Assembly (NCBI GenBank): GCA_021778935.1
Contig: JAJYBQ010000122.1
Span: 1 to 7,599 of the forward strand
Source: Pseudomonadota bacterium
GTDB lineage: Bacteria > Pseudomonadota > Gammaproteobacteria > Burkholderiales > Burkholderiaceae
Reading direction: 5' to 3'
Length of the DNA: 7,599 nucleotides
This document shows, in pieces, positions 1-5,983 of the stretch (within the stretch, counting starts at the first letter, position 1; each line of letters begins with the position of its first letter). A program made the translations under genes and the position numbers. The notes beneath the pieces are model-generated. The model was not told where the DNA came from and made no database searches. It saw only the letters and a list, made by a program, of their open reading frames with translations.

Positions 1-561
1 CTGCGTTTTATACGCGCGACTCCCACTGATCGCCCCGGCTGGCACTCGGCGGCGGCATGGACGCTTCTCCGTCGGCATCTGTTGCGGGCGCACTTGCGGC
101 TTGATCCTGAGCGGGCAATTTCCAATCGTCGGCTCACCGAGTTCTATGGTGCGCCGGTCACTTTGTTGGATGACCCTGCGACTGCGGGGTTGCCACGGTT
201 GGACCTTTCCCTGGCGCTGACCGAGCGAAACGATCAAAGCCGAGTGTTGCTTCGCTCCAAGTGGAAGACTGGCCGCCGTTTTGAATTGGCGCGCTTACTT
301 GGCGACCACGTTGTCTATGCAACCGACGATCCGATGCGTCCCGCAACACGTTCAACCACGTACCGGCAGAAAGTTCAACGTGCATTTGCTGCTGAACTGC
401 TCAGTCCTTTCCAATCGGTGGATGACATGCTGGATGGCGACTACTCAATGGAAAGCCAGCAGGATGTTGCGCATCATTTCGGTGTATCCGAACTGACGGT
501 TCGCACCTTGTTGGTCAACCACAACCGCATCAGCCGCAGCGAGCTTGACGAAATTTACTGA
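1..561 (+). CDS. ImmA/IrrE-like protein with degenerate metal site (5' end outside window)
   Basis: The frame is open from base 1 to a TGA at 559-561, giving 186 visible residues, so the true start lies to the left. A TTG at base 82 is in frame but has no convincing ribosome site. The C-terminal half matches the layout of ImmA/IrrE (DUF955) proteins: a helix RRFELARLLGDHVV where family members carry the HExxH zinc motif, then TYRQKVQRAFAAELLSPF (usual family form: a helix with AFAAELLMP), then a helix-turn-helix-like end, DVAHHFGVSELTVRTLLVNH. At the zinc site the expected AHELGH reads ARLLGD, so both metal-binding histidines and the glutamate are absent. Protease activity is therefore unlikely and a binding or regulatory role is more plausible (inference). 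ImmA-type proteins often sit with phage-like repressors or toxin-antitoxin genes, which suits the remnant next door. Family call fairly firm, function unknown. Confidence 0.7.
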   Translation: MRFIRATPTDRPGWHSAAAWTLLRRHLLRAHLRLDPERAISNRRLTEFYGAPVTLLDDPATAGLPRLDLSLALTERNDQSRVLLRSKWKTGRRFELARLLGDHVVYATDDPMRPATRSTTYRQKVQRAFAAELLSPFQSVDDMLDGDYSMESQQDVAHHFGVSELTVRTLLVNHNRISRSELDEIY

Positions 562-616
562 CTCCCCACCGCTCGACTTTCACATGACGCACTCCTTGCG
601 TCCAAATCAACTTGAT

Positions 617-856
617 TCATGCCGACTCAATAACGTCGCAGTGCGCAGCCGGCAGCGGCACTCCGGCATCGACCACCAGGTGCCGGGCATAGGCATGGCG
701 CAACCAGTGGGGGGAGACCTTTCGGAGGAGCGCCGCGCCGCCCGGATCCGCGGGTTCGATTTCGGCGGCGACCTCCGCCAGAACGGCCTTTACCTCGTCG
801 AAGAGTCCGCGGGCGCCGAGCGATGCGCGTTTTTGCCCGTGGAAGATCGCGACCTG
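617..856 (-). pseudogene. Tyrosine recombinase (phage integrase) fragment
   Basis: Read on the minus strand after a TAA at 859-857, the frame runs about 79 codons to a TGA at 619-617 without an ATG or GTG start. It contains VSPHWLRHAYARHLVVDAGV, the HxLRHxxA box II of tyrosine recombinases (His and Arg of the catalytic set), preceded by a charged helical stretch typical of these integrases. The usual continuation (LGHASxxTTxxY, with the second catalytic histidine and the nucleophilic tyrosine) is missing: after VPLPAAH the sequence goes to CDVIESA and stops. The N-terminal core-binding domain is also absent. This is a dead internal fragment of a mobile-element integrase, truncated at both ends. 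The coding-like similarity is confined to one frame, so I am confident that it is a relic and not an active gene. Confidence 0.7.
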
Positions 857-1227
857 TTATCCCGGCGCTCGACCCGGTTGCCTCCGGCCGCTTCGATCGC
901 GCCACCGGAACAGCTTGTCGTACTCCAAGGACCGCTCCGCGCGTGCCACGATCCGGCCGATGTTGTCTGGATGCCGCGGGTTGATAAGGATGACGCGTTC
1001 CAGAGGTCGTCCGGGATGTCGATCGCGACGATGAGGCGATTCAACGGCAGCCCAGCCGGATCGGCGTGCGCCGCGGTTTCCAAGACCGCAAGCGCGATCG
1101 ACTCGGCCGCGTAGACGACCGGTTCTCCATCCTGGTTCCAGCGCCCCGGCTCCTTGGCTGCGCCAGCGCCGGAAAGATCCGTGGCGCCGTATTGCCTGGT
1201 ATCCGCGGCGATTCGCCAGGCCCTCAT
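857..1227 (-). pseudogene. RES-domain toxin, inactivated by internal deletion and frame change
   Basis: The gene starts at ATG 1227-1225 with MRAWRIAAD and keeps the first part of a RES domain: PGRWN (conserved Arg29), VVYAAES (Tyr39, Glu42), LAVLE and IVAIDIPDD. Around base 1005 the similarity jumps to another frame, which begins LERVILINPRHPDNIGRI and ends LEYDKLFR near base 905, the normal C-terminal part of the family. About 45 to 50 residues between IDIPDD and LINPRHPD are absent, including the segment expected to hold the conserved serine of the R-E-S set. RES toxins are usually about 150 residues and destroy NAD+; this copy should be inactive. The antitoxin remnant ends 7 bases upstream, the normal antitoxin-then-toxin order. 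The tail stops at TAA 859-857, directly followed by the integrase fragment in the same frame. Confidence 0.82.
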
Positions 1228-1234
1228 CGGCGCT

Positions 1235-1745
1235 TCATTGGTACGCGCCGCTTTCGAGCGAGCCCAGAAGCCGGGCGACGACCTCGAATCCGGTCGGCGT
1301 GTCCAGAAGGTCTGCCGGCTTGCGGCCGCCCAGCGCCGGCTGCGGACGCTCGATCCAGGTCCCCAGCCACTTTGCGGTATCGAATCCCCGGGCAGCCTCG
1401 GCGGTGCTGTTGGCGACGATGCCTTCGGCGATCCCCAGCAGCCTGATCATGCCCACAGCAGCCTGACCTCCGCTGCCTGCCACGAGCCGCCCGGCCGAGG
1501 TCTTGCTTGCGGCAGTGGACTTCGGCACACCGAGGATTTCAAACGTGCGAGTGGCGGTAAGTCCAAGGTGCTTCGAGAGGTCCTTGAGAAAGACGCCGGA
1601 AACCCCTTTACGCTCGATTTCGACACGTTCCAAGGGCGTCGCATTGATGACCGATTTGATGTACTCGACGTAGCCCGCACTGCCGCGCTTACGCTGGTAG
1701 GCGATGTGCCAGGCTTCGCCCGGAGGCCGGGCGGGACGCGGTCAT
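1235..1745 (-). pseudogene. Xre/MbcA/ParS-type antitoxin (DUF2384), frameshifted near its start
   Basis: The C-terminal part is a clear antitoxin of RES toxins: KWLGTWIERPQPALGGRKPADLL and GFEVVARLLGSLESGAY form the toxin-binding DUF2384 (MbcA/ParS/Xre) domain. The middle part, FLKDLSKHLGLTATRTFEILGV, looks like a Xre-type helix-turn-helix. The long frame carries recognisable protein back to EAWHIAYQRKRGSAGYVEYI (about base 1710), but there is no start codon in that frame before a TGA near 1745. The natural start is ATG 1745-1743, preceded by AGGA, giving MTASRPASG in another frame; a one-base deletion or two-base gain between about 1715 and 1725 would join them. The alternative is translation from an in-frame TTG at 1633, giving 132 residues and losing the N-terminal helices. 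Because the partner toxin is also broken, a decayed gene is the better reading, though a sequencing error cannot be excluded. Confidence 0.78.
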
Positions 1746-1770
1746 TTTTCCTGCAAAACGTACCAGCAAA

Positions 1771-1814
1771 AACATATCGTTAGGTTAATGTTTGCGGAAA
1801 TTACATGAATTCCG
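1771..1814. promoter_or_regulatory. Two operator-like palindromes upstream of the antitoxin remnant
   Basis: AACAT (1771-1775) is inverted as ATGTT (1788-1792) with 12 bases between. CGGAAATT (1795-1802) is inverted as AATTCCG (1808-1814) around ACATG, with one bulged A. They lie 26 to 70 bases upstream of the antitoxin ATG in an AT-rich island. Xre-RES antitoxins are known to repress their own promoter through such palindromes, so these are candidate operators of the ruined module. No good -35/-10 pair could be assigned. Confidence 0.4.
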
Positions 1815-1842
1815 GCCAACCCCTCATGCCGCGCAAATCCGA

Positions 1843-1900
1843 GTTTTCAGACGGATCGGCCGGGAGGGGCGCAGCCCACCCGGCCGATGCTTCTGAAAAC
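1843..1900. repeat. Long imperfect inverted repeat (22-base arms)
   Basis: GTTTTCAGA (1843-1851) pairs with TCTGAAAAC (1892-1900), and ATCGGCCGGG (1855-1864) pairs with CCCGGCCGAT (1879-1888). Only a 3 by 3 internal mismatch separates them, and the loop is 14 bases (1865-1878). A third TTTTCAGA at 1907-1914 repeats the outer arm. It could be a terminator-like or REP-like structure; there is no T-run next to the GC stem, although the outer arm ends in AAAAC. Confidence 0.6.
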
Positions 1901-1973
1901 GGGAATTTTCAGAACCGGCGTTGAAACGGTTTGTAGATCATCGAGGGAGGCAACCAACGGCGTGCTGCAACCG

Positions 1974-2077
1974 CCCTCACCCCCGCCCTCTCCCGCCTCG
2001 CGGGAGAGGGGGAATGCCTCCGCCCGCGCGGGCCGGAGCACCGTTGCCACGGGAGGGGGAATACTCCGCCCCGCGCA
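1974..2077. repeat. REP-like hairpin with two flanking imperfect repeats
   Basis: CCCTCTCCCGC (1986-1996) and GCGGGAGAGGG (2000-2010) form a perfect 11-base stem with a CTC loop. The 23 bases at 1974-1996 recur identically at 3739-3761. Next to it, a 23-base unit at 2007-2029 starting AGGGGGAAT is repeated with small changes at 2054-2076, 47 bases apart. Such GC-rich palindromes between genes are typical of REP-family elements in proteobacteria. Confidence 0.65.
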
Positions 2078-2108
2078 GAATAGCTCGCTCAGGTTGTTCG
2101 AACCCCGC

Positions 2109-2621
2109 CTATCCGCCCGGGATGCCGCGCGAATGGGACACCACGGCCGCCATGCGCGCCGCTACGAGAACGGCCATCAGCGCGGCCAGCGCCAGGATCT
2201 CCCGCCAGCCCATGCTGTGGTTGTACAGACCCACGAAGATCTCGCGCAGGATGAAGGCGATGCCCACTTCCGCCAGCACCCGGAGCCGGACCCGATGAAA
2301 CTCCAGATAGTCGGTGAAAGTGCGGAACAATTCGATCAGCACGAAGACCGCCAGCACATCGATCACCAGTTCGCGATCGATGCCATCGACGACCCCGTGC
2401 ACCAAGGTGTGCCCGGAAATCGCATCCCGGAGCGATCTTGCCGCACCGACGAAGTCCAGAACCAGCCCGGCAACCGCGCCCAGCAGCGTCAGCAACATGA
2501 CGAAAACCAACGCGGTCACGATCGTGTCCAACGCCCTGCGATAGGCAATGAGCGTCTTGTTCTTCAGATCGGCGCCCGGAACCTCGGGTGCCCGTTGCTC
2601 GACAGGTGGCGGCGCGTTCAT
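2109..2621 (-). CDS. psiE: PsiE-family (phosphate-starvation-inducible) membrane protein
   Basis: A 170-residue protein begins MNAPPPVEQR at ATG 2621-2619, with GAGG about 10 bases upstream. The frame stays open to 2849, but that extension is Arg-rich and unlike the family. Four hydrophobic segments are visible, at about residues 32-57, 84-100, 112-131 and 140-160, matching the four-helix inner-membrane PsiE/PF06146 family. Family-like features include IELFRTFTDYLEFH between segments 2 and 3 and GIAFILREIFV in segment 3. In E. coli psiE is induced by phosphate limitation and its molecular role is unknown. I could not find a convincing Pho box here. The gene is divergent from the PEP-CTERM gene and followed by the repeat-rich stretch, with no clear terminator. 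Family call firm, physiological role open. Confidence 0.8.
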   Translation of the reverse strand: MNAPPPVEQRAPEVPGADLKNKTLIAYRRALDTIVTALVFVMLLTLLGAVAGLVLDFVGAARSLRDAISGHTLVHGVVDGIDRELVIDVLAVFVLIELFRTFTDYLEFHRVRLRVLAEVGIAFILREIFVGLYNHSMGWREILALAALMAVLVAARMAAVVSHSRGIPGG

Positions 2622-2644
2622 GGATCCGGCCTCGGAAACCTCTG

Positions 2645-2676
2645 CGCGTTCCCGGGCGGAAAGCCCCGGGGTCGCG
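2645..2676 (-). promoter_or_regulatory. Hairpin in the psiE leader
   Basis: CGCG (2645-2648) plus CCCGGG (2651-2656) pair with CCCGGG (2665-2670) plus CGCG (2673-2676), with a small internal loop and an 8-base loop CGGAAAGC. It lies 24 to 55 bases upstream of the psiE ATG, so it would be in the leader of most psiE transcripts. Whether it regulates anything is unknown. Confidence 0.4.
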
Positions 2677-2781
2677 GTGATGGGAAACAAATTGTACCGT
2701 CCCCGGAATGGGGGCGATACCGCCCGGCGTATCAGCCGATGGGCCGCGCGGCGCGAACGAAATCGTCGGAATTCTTTACAT

Positions 2782-2800
2782 GAAATCCCGCTCCAATTTC
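2782..2800. promoter_or_regulatory. Inverted repeat, candidate activator site for the sigma-54 promoter
   Basis: GAAAT (2782-2786) is inverted as ATTTC (2796-2800) with a 9-base spacer. Its centre is about 79 bases upstream of the predicted transcription start of the PEP-CTERM gene, a usual distance for a bacterial enhancer-binding protein. A related copy occurs at 5997-6014. Binding is inferred from position and symmetry only. Confidence 0.35.
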
Positions 2801-2844
2801 GCCGGTTCGTGCAACCAATTGATTTTCCGAAATAAAAAATATCA

Positions 2845-2858
2845 GGCACAAAGATTGC
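2845..2858 (+). promoter_or_regulatory. Sigma-54 (RpoN) promoter of the PEP-CTERM gene
   Basis: The bases read GGCAC AAAGA TTGCT (2845-2859). The invariant GG (2845-2846) and GC (2857-2858) are exactly 10 bases apart, and the -24 GGCAC and -12 TTGC blocks both match the RpoN consensus. The transcription start would fall near 2870, leaving a leader of about 32 bases before ATG 2902. PEP-CTERM genes in some betaproteobacteria are known to depend on RpoN with the PrsK/PrsR two-component pair. Confidence 0.75.
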
Positions 2859-2901
2859 TTAATTTTCATCCAGGATGACTTCTTGGAAAATTGGTGGCCC
2901 T

Positions 2902-3624
2902 ATGAACCGAACAGTCCTGAAACCGCTGTGTGCCGCGGCAGCCGCCGCGCTCCTCGCCATGACGGCCTTGCCGGCTTCCGCGGACGCATTGCATGGGTTC
3001 TGTGGAGGCGCCGGGGTGGCGTCGAGCTGTACCGATAACGGCACGAACACGCCGACCAGCGCCAACCCCCCGGCGTTCGGGTTCTGGCTTTCCAGCGGAC
3101 CTGCGACGGGCGATTTCCTGATCGACATCCTCACGCCCAACAACGTTTCCGCCCCGAGCTCCTTCTCGATTTCCGGCAGCAACGGCGGGGTCAACGACAA
3201 CGCCAACATTTCCGCATCAGCCACCCTGCAAGGAACCTGGAGTTCCGGCAGTTTGGCGACCTTTCTCGGGCTGAGCGGGGCCACGCCGAACAATCCGATC
3301 GGCGCCTTCAGTCTGCCTGCCACGGCAACCGGGTTCTCGGTGTTCCAGGCTGATCTCGGTACGAACACGATTTTGGCGCAAAACAACGGCTTGAACCCCA
3401 CTGGGCCGTTGCTCTCTCTGGGATCCAGTCTGCCCCAGTACTCGTATGTCCTGGCCTTCCTCGTTCCCGCCAGTGGAAGCACGACGGCGACGGCAAACAG
3501 CGGCGCACTCTATGAAACCGGCACCCCGGTGCCGGAGCCCGGGGTGCTGGGCCTGATGGGTCTCGCCGTCGCCGCAAGCGGATTTGCCCTGCGACTGCGC
3601 AAGCGGCAACCCGAGGTCGGCTAG
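2902..3624 (+). CDS. PEP-CTERM sorting domain protein (exosortase substrate)
   Basis: A 240-residue secreted protein. Residues 1-27 form a Sec signal peptide (MNRTVLKPLC, Ala/Leu core, likely cut after ALPASA). The end carries the PEP-CTERM tripartite signal: VPEP at 210-213, a hydrophobic helix at about 214-230, and a basic tail RLRKR at 231-235. In the known system exosortase cuts at this motif after export, in Gram-negative bacteria that make exopolysaccharide. The mature part is rich in Ser, Gly, Asn, Thr and Ala with only two cysteines (34 and 43), and has no recognised enzymatic motif; a structural matrix or surface role is the usual inference. ATG 2902 is preferred over ATG 2875 because it places the signal peptide at the very N-terminus, has GGTGG at 2893-2897, and because the sigma-54 start near 2870 leaves almost no leader for 2875. 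No exosortase gene is in the window. Confidence 0.88.
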   Translation: MNRTVLKPLCAAAAAALLAMTALPASADALHGFCGGAGVASSCTDNGTNTPTSANPPAFGFWLSSGPATGDFLIDILTPNNVSAPSSFSISGSNGGVNDNANISASATLQGTWSSGSLATFLGLSGATPNNPIGAFSLPATATGFSVFQADLGTNTILAQNNGLNPTGPLLSLGSSLPQYSYVLAFLVPASGSTTATANSGALYETGTPVPEPGVLGLMGLAVAASGFALRLRKRQPEVG

Positions 3625-3647
3625 GAGTCTGCGCGGCAGACGGGATA

Positions 3648-3675
3648 CCTCCTCTCCCGCACGCGGGAGAGGAGG
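3648..3675. terminator. GC-rich hairpin after the PEP-CTERM gene
   Basis: CCTCCTCTCCCGC (3648-3660) and GCGGGAGAGGAGG (3663-3675) are a perfect 13-base inverted repeat around AC, 23 bases after the stop codon. There is no T-run, so it is not a classical intrinsic terminator, but such hairpins between convergent genes can limit read-through or protect 3' ends. Confidence 0.45.
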
Positions 3676-3800
3676 ATCGCCGGCGCATCGGGGGAAGGAC
3701 GCCCTCTCCCGCGTGCGCGCATGTTCCCTGTGCCGCTACCCTCACCCCCGCCCTCTCCCGCGTGCGGGAGAGGGGGAGATGGGGATCGCCGGCGCATCGG
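3648..3800. repeat. REP-like cluster between convergent genes
   Basis: Three related units lie in the gap between two convergent genes: the hairpin at 3648-3675, a half copy at 3702-3717 (CCCTCTCCCGCGTGCG), and a full hairpin with arms 3751-3761 and 3764-3774. The two full hairpins are each followed by the same 17 bases, GATCGCCGGCGCATCGG, at 3675-3691 and 3784-3800. The last unit shares 23 identical bases with the copy at 1974-1996. The arrangement suggests local duplication of a mobile REP-like unit. Confidence 0.65.
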
Positions 3801-3811
3801 CCACCTTTCGT

Positions 3812-5983
3812 CTAGGGTGCCGCGCGCGCGTCGCGCATCGCGAGTGCGGAGGCAAACACATCGACCGGCTTCGGGCGGCCGAAGAGGTAGCCCTGACCGA
3901 CGGAGCAGCCGAGCCGGCTCAGGATGCGTACCTGCGTCTCGCGCTCGATGCCCTCGGCCACCACGCTCAGGCGCAACGCGCGGGCGAGGCTGATGCACGC
4001 GTTGACGAGTTCGTATTGCCGCGAATCGTCGTCGATGTCGTCGACGAATTGTCGATCGATCTTCAAGCCCGTGACCTCGAAGCGGTTCAAGTAGCCCAGC
4101 GAGGAATATCCGGTGCCGAAGTCGTCGATGAACACGTTGACGCCGATCTCGTGCAGCGCATGAATCGCATCATGGATCCGTGCGCTGTCTTCCAGCAGCA
4201 GGCTTTCCGTCACTTCGATCGCCAGCCACTCGGGCCTGGCGCCGGTCTGCTGCAGGATTTCGCGGGTCAGGCAGGCGATGTCGTCGTACAGGAACTGGTT
4301 GGTCGACACATTGACGTTCACCTTCAACGGCTCCCGGCGCCCCTGGTTCCAGCGGCAGGCCATTTCGGCACACCGGCGCATCGCCCAGCGCCCGATCGGG
4401 ATGATCGAACCGCTTTCCTCCGCGATATGGATGAACCGGTCTGGGGTCAGGAGGACATCGTCCGTGCGCCGCAACCGCAATAGCGCCTCGGCGCCGATCC
4501 ATGCACCGTCGGGCAAGTGCACCACGGGCTGGAAGTGCAGTTCCAGGCCGGCGCCGGATTCGGCTGCGTGCAAGGCATCGAGGAGGTCCAGGCGCTCGCG
4601 TCCGCGATTGCCCAATTCATGCCGGAAAGTTTCGCAGTTGCCGCGCCCTTTTCGCTTGGCCTGATACATCGCGGCGTCGGCGTGCGCCATGAGTTGATCG
4701 AGGTCGTCCGCGTGCTCGGGGAACATGGCGAGGCCCATGCTCACGCTGGCGGTGATCATGCGATGCTCGATGCGAAACGGTTCGGCGAGCTTGGTGCGGA
4801 TCTGCCGCACGATCCGCTCCAGGGTCGCCTGGCCTTCCGCCGCCGGTGCAACGATCGCAAACTCGTCGCCGCCGACCCGCGCCAGCAGTTCGCCGGCACC
4901 GACGCATTGTCCGATCCGCTCGGCCATGCTGCGTAGCAGCCGGTCCCCTGCCGAGTGCCCCAGCGTGTCATTGATGTCCTTGAGGCCATCGACATCGAGG
5001 AACAGCACGCCGAGATCGCCCCCGCGTTCGCGCGCCTGGGCGAGCAACCTTGCCCCGACTTCCTGCAGCGCGTGGCGGTTGGCGAGTTTCGTGACGGTGT
5101 CGGTGAGCGCAAGGGTCTTGATGCGCTCGCGCTGCGCGACGACCTGCGTGATGTCCCGCCCGTAGGCGATCGCGCCATCGATCGCCCCGGCTGCATCGCG
5201 CGTTGCGATGAATCGCACGTGGTTGATCGATTGATTCCGCCGGAACGTGAACTCGATCTCCTCGGGTCTGCCGGTGGCCAGCACCCGGGCGAGCGCGCGT
5301 TCATATTCGATGATGCCGTCATCGGCCGGCGAGGTCTCGGTGGGCGAGCGCCCGAGCGGGCGCAGTTCGCCCTGCCCCAGAAATGCCCGGAGATTGGGAC
5401 TTACATAAACCTTTTTCCCGTGCAGGTCGTAGCGGGCCACATAATCGGGCGAGAGTTCCGCCAGGGTGCGAAACAGGCGTTCGCTTTCGCGCAACTTCCG
5501 GTCGGCCTGTTGGCGTATCCACTCCGCGCCGGCGTGCCCGGCGATCTTGCGCAGCACGCCGACCACGGCCTCCTCGTCGAGGATCGGATTGCCGCCGATC
5601 ATCGCCACCACGCCGCCCAGAAACTGGACCAGGTCACGAAAATCGGGATCGGCGTCGGGATCCAGGCTCTGGCATGTGACGAACTTCCATACCGCGTCCC
5701 GAAGCCGGGTCACGGTGACGTCATGCCCGATCCCGACGATGCCCGGATCGAATTCCGCAACCGCTTTCATGGGGACCCCGCGAGCGACGCCATCGGCGCC
5801 ATCCGCGTCCGGAGATGCGCGGCCCGCCGTACCGGCGCGCGTCCACCCGCGCCCCGATGGGGAACGGGATGGATCGTGGTGCGGGGCGAAGAAAACATCC
5901 GGTTCGGGATCGGCGATGAGATGGTCATCCGTTTCGGACGGACGCCCGAAGATTGTGCGCGCGTCCCGGTGCACGAAGTTCAT
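3812..5983 (-). CDS. PAS-GGDEF-EAL cyclic-di-GMP turnover protein
   Basis: A 723-residue cytoplasmic-looking protein with no strong membrane helix. Residues 1-165 match nothing I recognise; about 168-285 is a PAS domain (LAELSPDYVARYD, then GAIAYGRDITQ). About 288-455 is a diguanylate cyclase domain with intact GGDEF at 371-375 but GAGE at 362-365 where the RxxD inhibitory site would be. About 470-715 is an EAL phosphodiesterase domain with Glu499, Asn558, Glu593, Asp620-Asp621, Lys641, Glu677 and Gln697 in place. Both activities therefore look possible, and the PAS domain presumably senses a signal that sets the balance. ATG 5983 follows GGGA at a good distance; an in-frame TTG at 6010 and ATG at 5770 are alternatives, the latter with no ribosome site. 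The gene is divergent from the polyketide synthase and convergent with the PEP-CTERM gene; regulation of either is only inference. Confidence 0.92.
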   Translation of the reverse strand: MNFVHRDARTIFGRPSETDDHLIADPEPDVFFAPHHDPSRSPSGRGWTRAGTAGRASPDADGADGVARGVPMKAVAEFDPGIVGIGHDVTVTRLRDAVWKFVTCQSLDPDADPDFRDLVQFLGGVVAMIGGNPILDEEAVVGVLRKIAGHAGAEWIRQQADRKLRESERLFRTLAELSPDYVARYDLHGKKVYVSPNLRAFLGQGELRPLGRSPTETSPADDGIIEYERALARVLATGRPEEIEFTFRRNQSINHVRFIATRDAAGAIDGAIAYGRDITQVVAQRERIKTLALTDTVTKLANRHALQEVGARLLAQARERGGDLGVLFLDVDGLKDINDTLGHSAGDRLLRSMAERIGQCVGAGELLARVGGDEFAIVAPAAEGQATLERIVRQIRTKLAEPFRIEHRMITASVSMGLAMFPEHADDLDQLMAHADAAMYQAKRKGRGNCETFRHELGNRGRERLDLLDALHAAESGAGLELHFQPVVHLPDGAWIGAEALLRLRRTDDVLLTPDRFIHIAEESGSIIPIGRWAMRRCAEMACRWNQGRREPLKVNVNVSTNQFLYDDIACLTREILQQTGARPEWLAIEVTESLLLEDSARIHDAIHALHEIGVNVFIDDFGTGYSSLGYLNRFEVTGLKIDRQFVDDIDDDSRQYELVNACISLARALRLSVVAEGIERETQVRILSRLGCSVGQGYLFGRPKPVDVFASALAMRDARAAP

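Larger units (their letters stand above)
1746..2108. other. Gene-free, repeat-rich stretch
   Basis: No convincing gene lies between the antitoxin start and the psiE stop. The stretch begins AT-rich with two operator-like palindromes, continues with a long imperfect hairpin, and then holds a REP-like hairpin and a pair of imperfect 23-base repeats, all annotated separately. Open frames across it are low-complexity and lack a ribosome site. Confidence 0.6.

Noticed and set aside
545..1114. Plus-strand open frame of 189 codons over the integrase and toxin remnants
   Set aside because: The opposite strand carries recognisable integrase and RES sequence; the plus frame has no recognisable motif or ribosome site.
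2081..2106. tRNA-like bases TAGCTCGCTCAGG and GTTCGAACCCC, perhaps a tRNA end or attachment site
   Set aside because: No anticodon arm or acceptor stem, spacing too short, and no repeat of it elsewhere in the window.
2875..2901. Upstream ATG adding nine residues to the PEP-CTERM protein
   Set aside because: It would lie about 5 bases after the predicted transcription start and would put extra residues before the signal peptide.
3648..3800. CRISPR-like array
   Set aside because: Repeats are few, palindromic, unequal in length and irregularly spaced, with no cas genes; they fit REP-like units.
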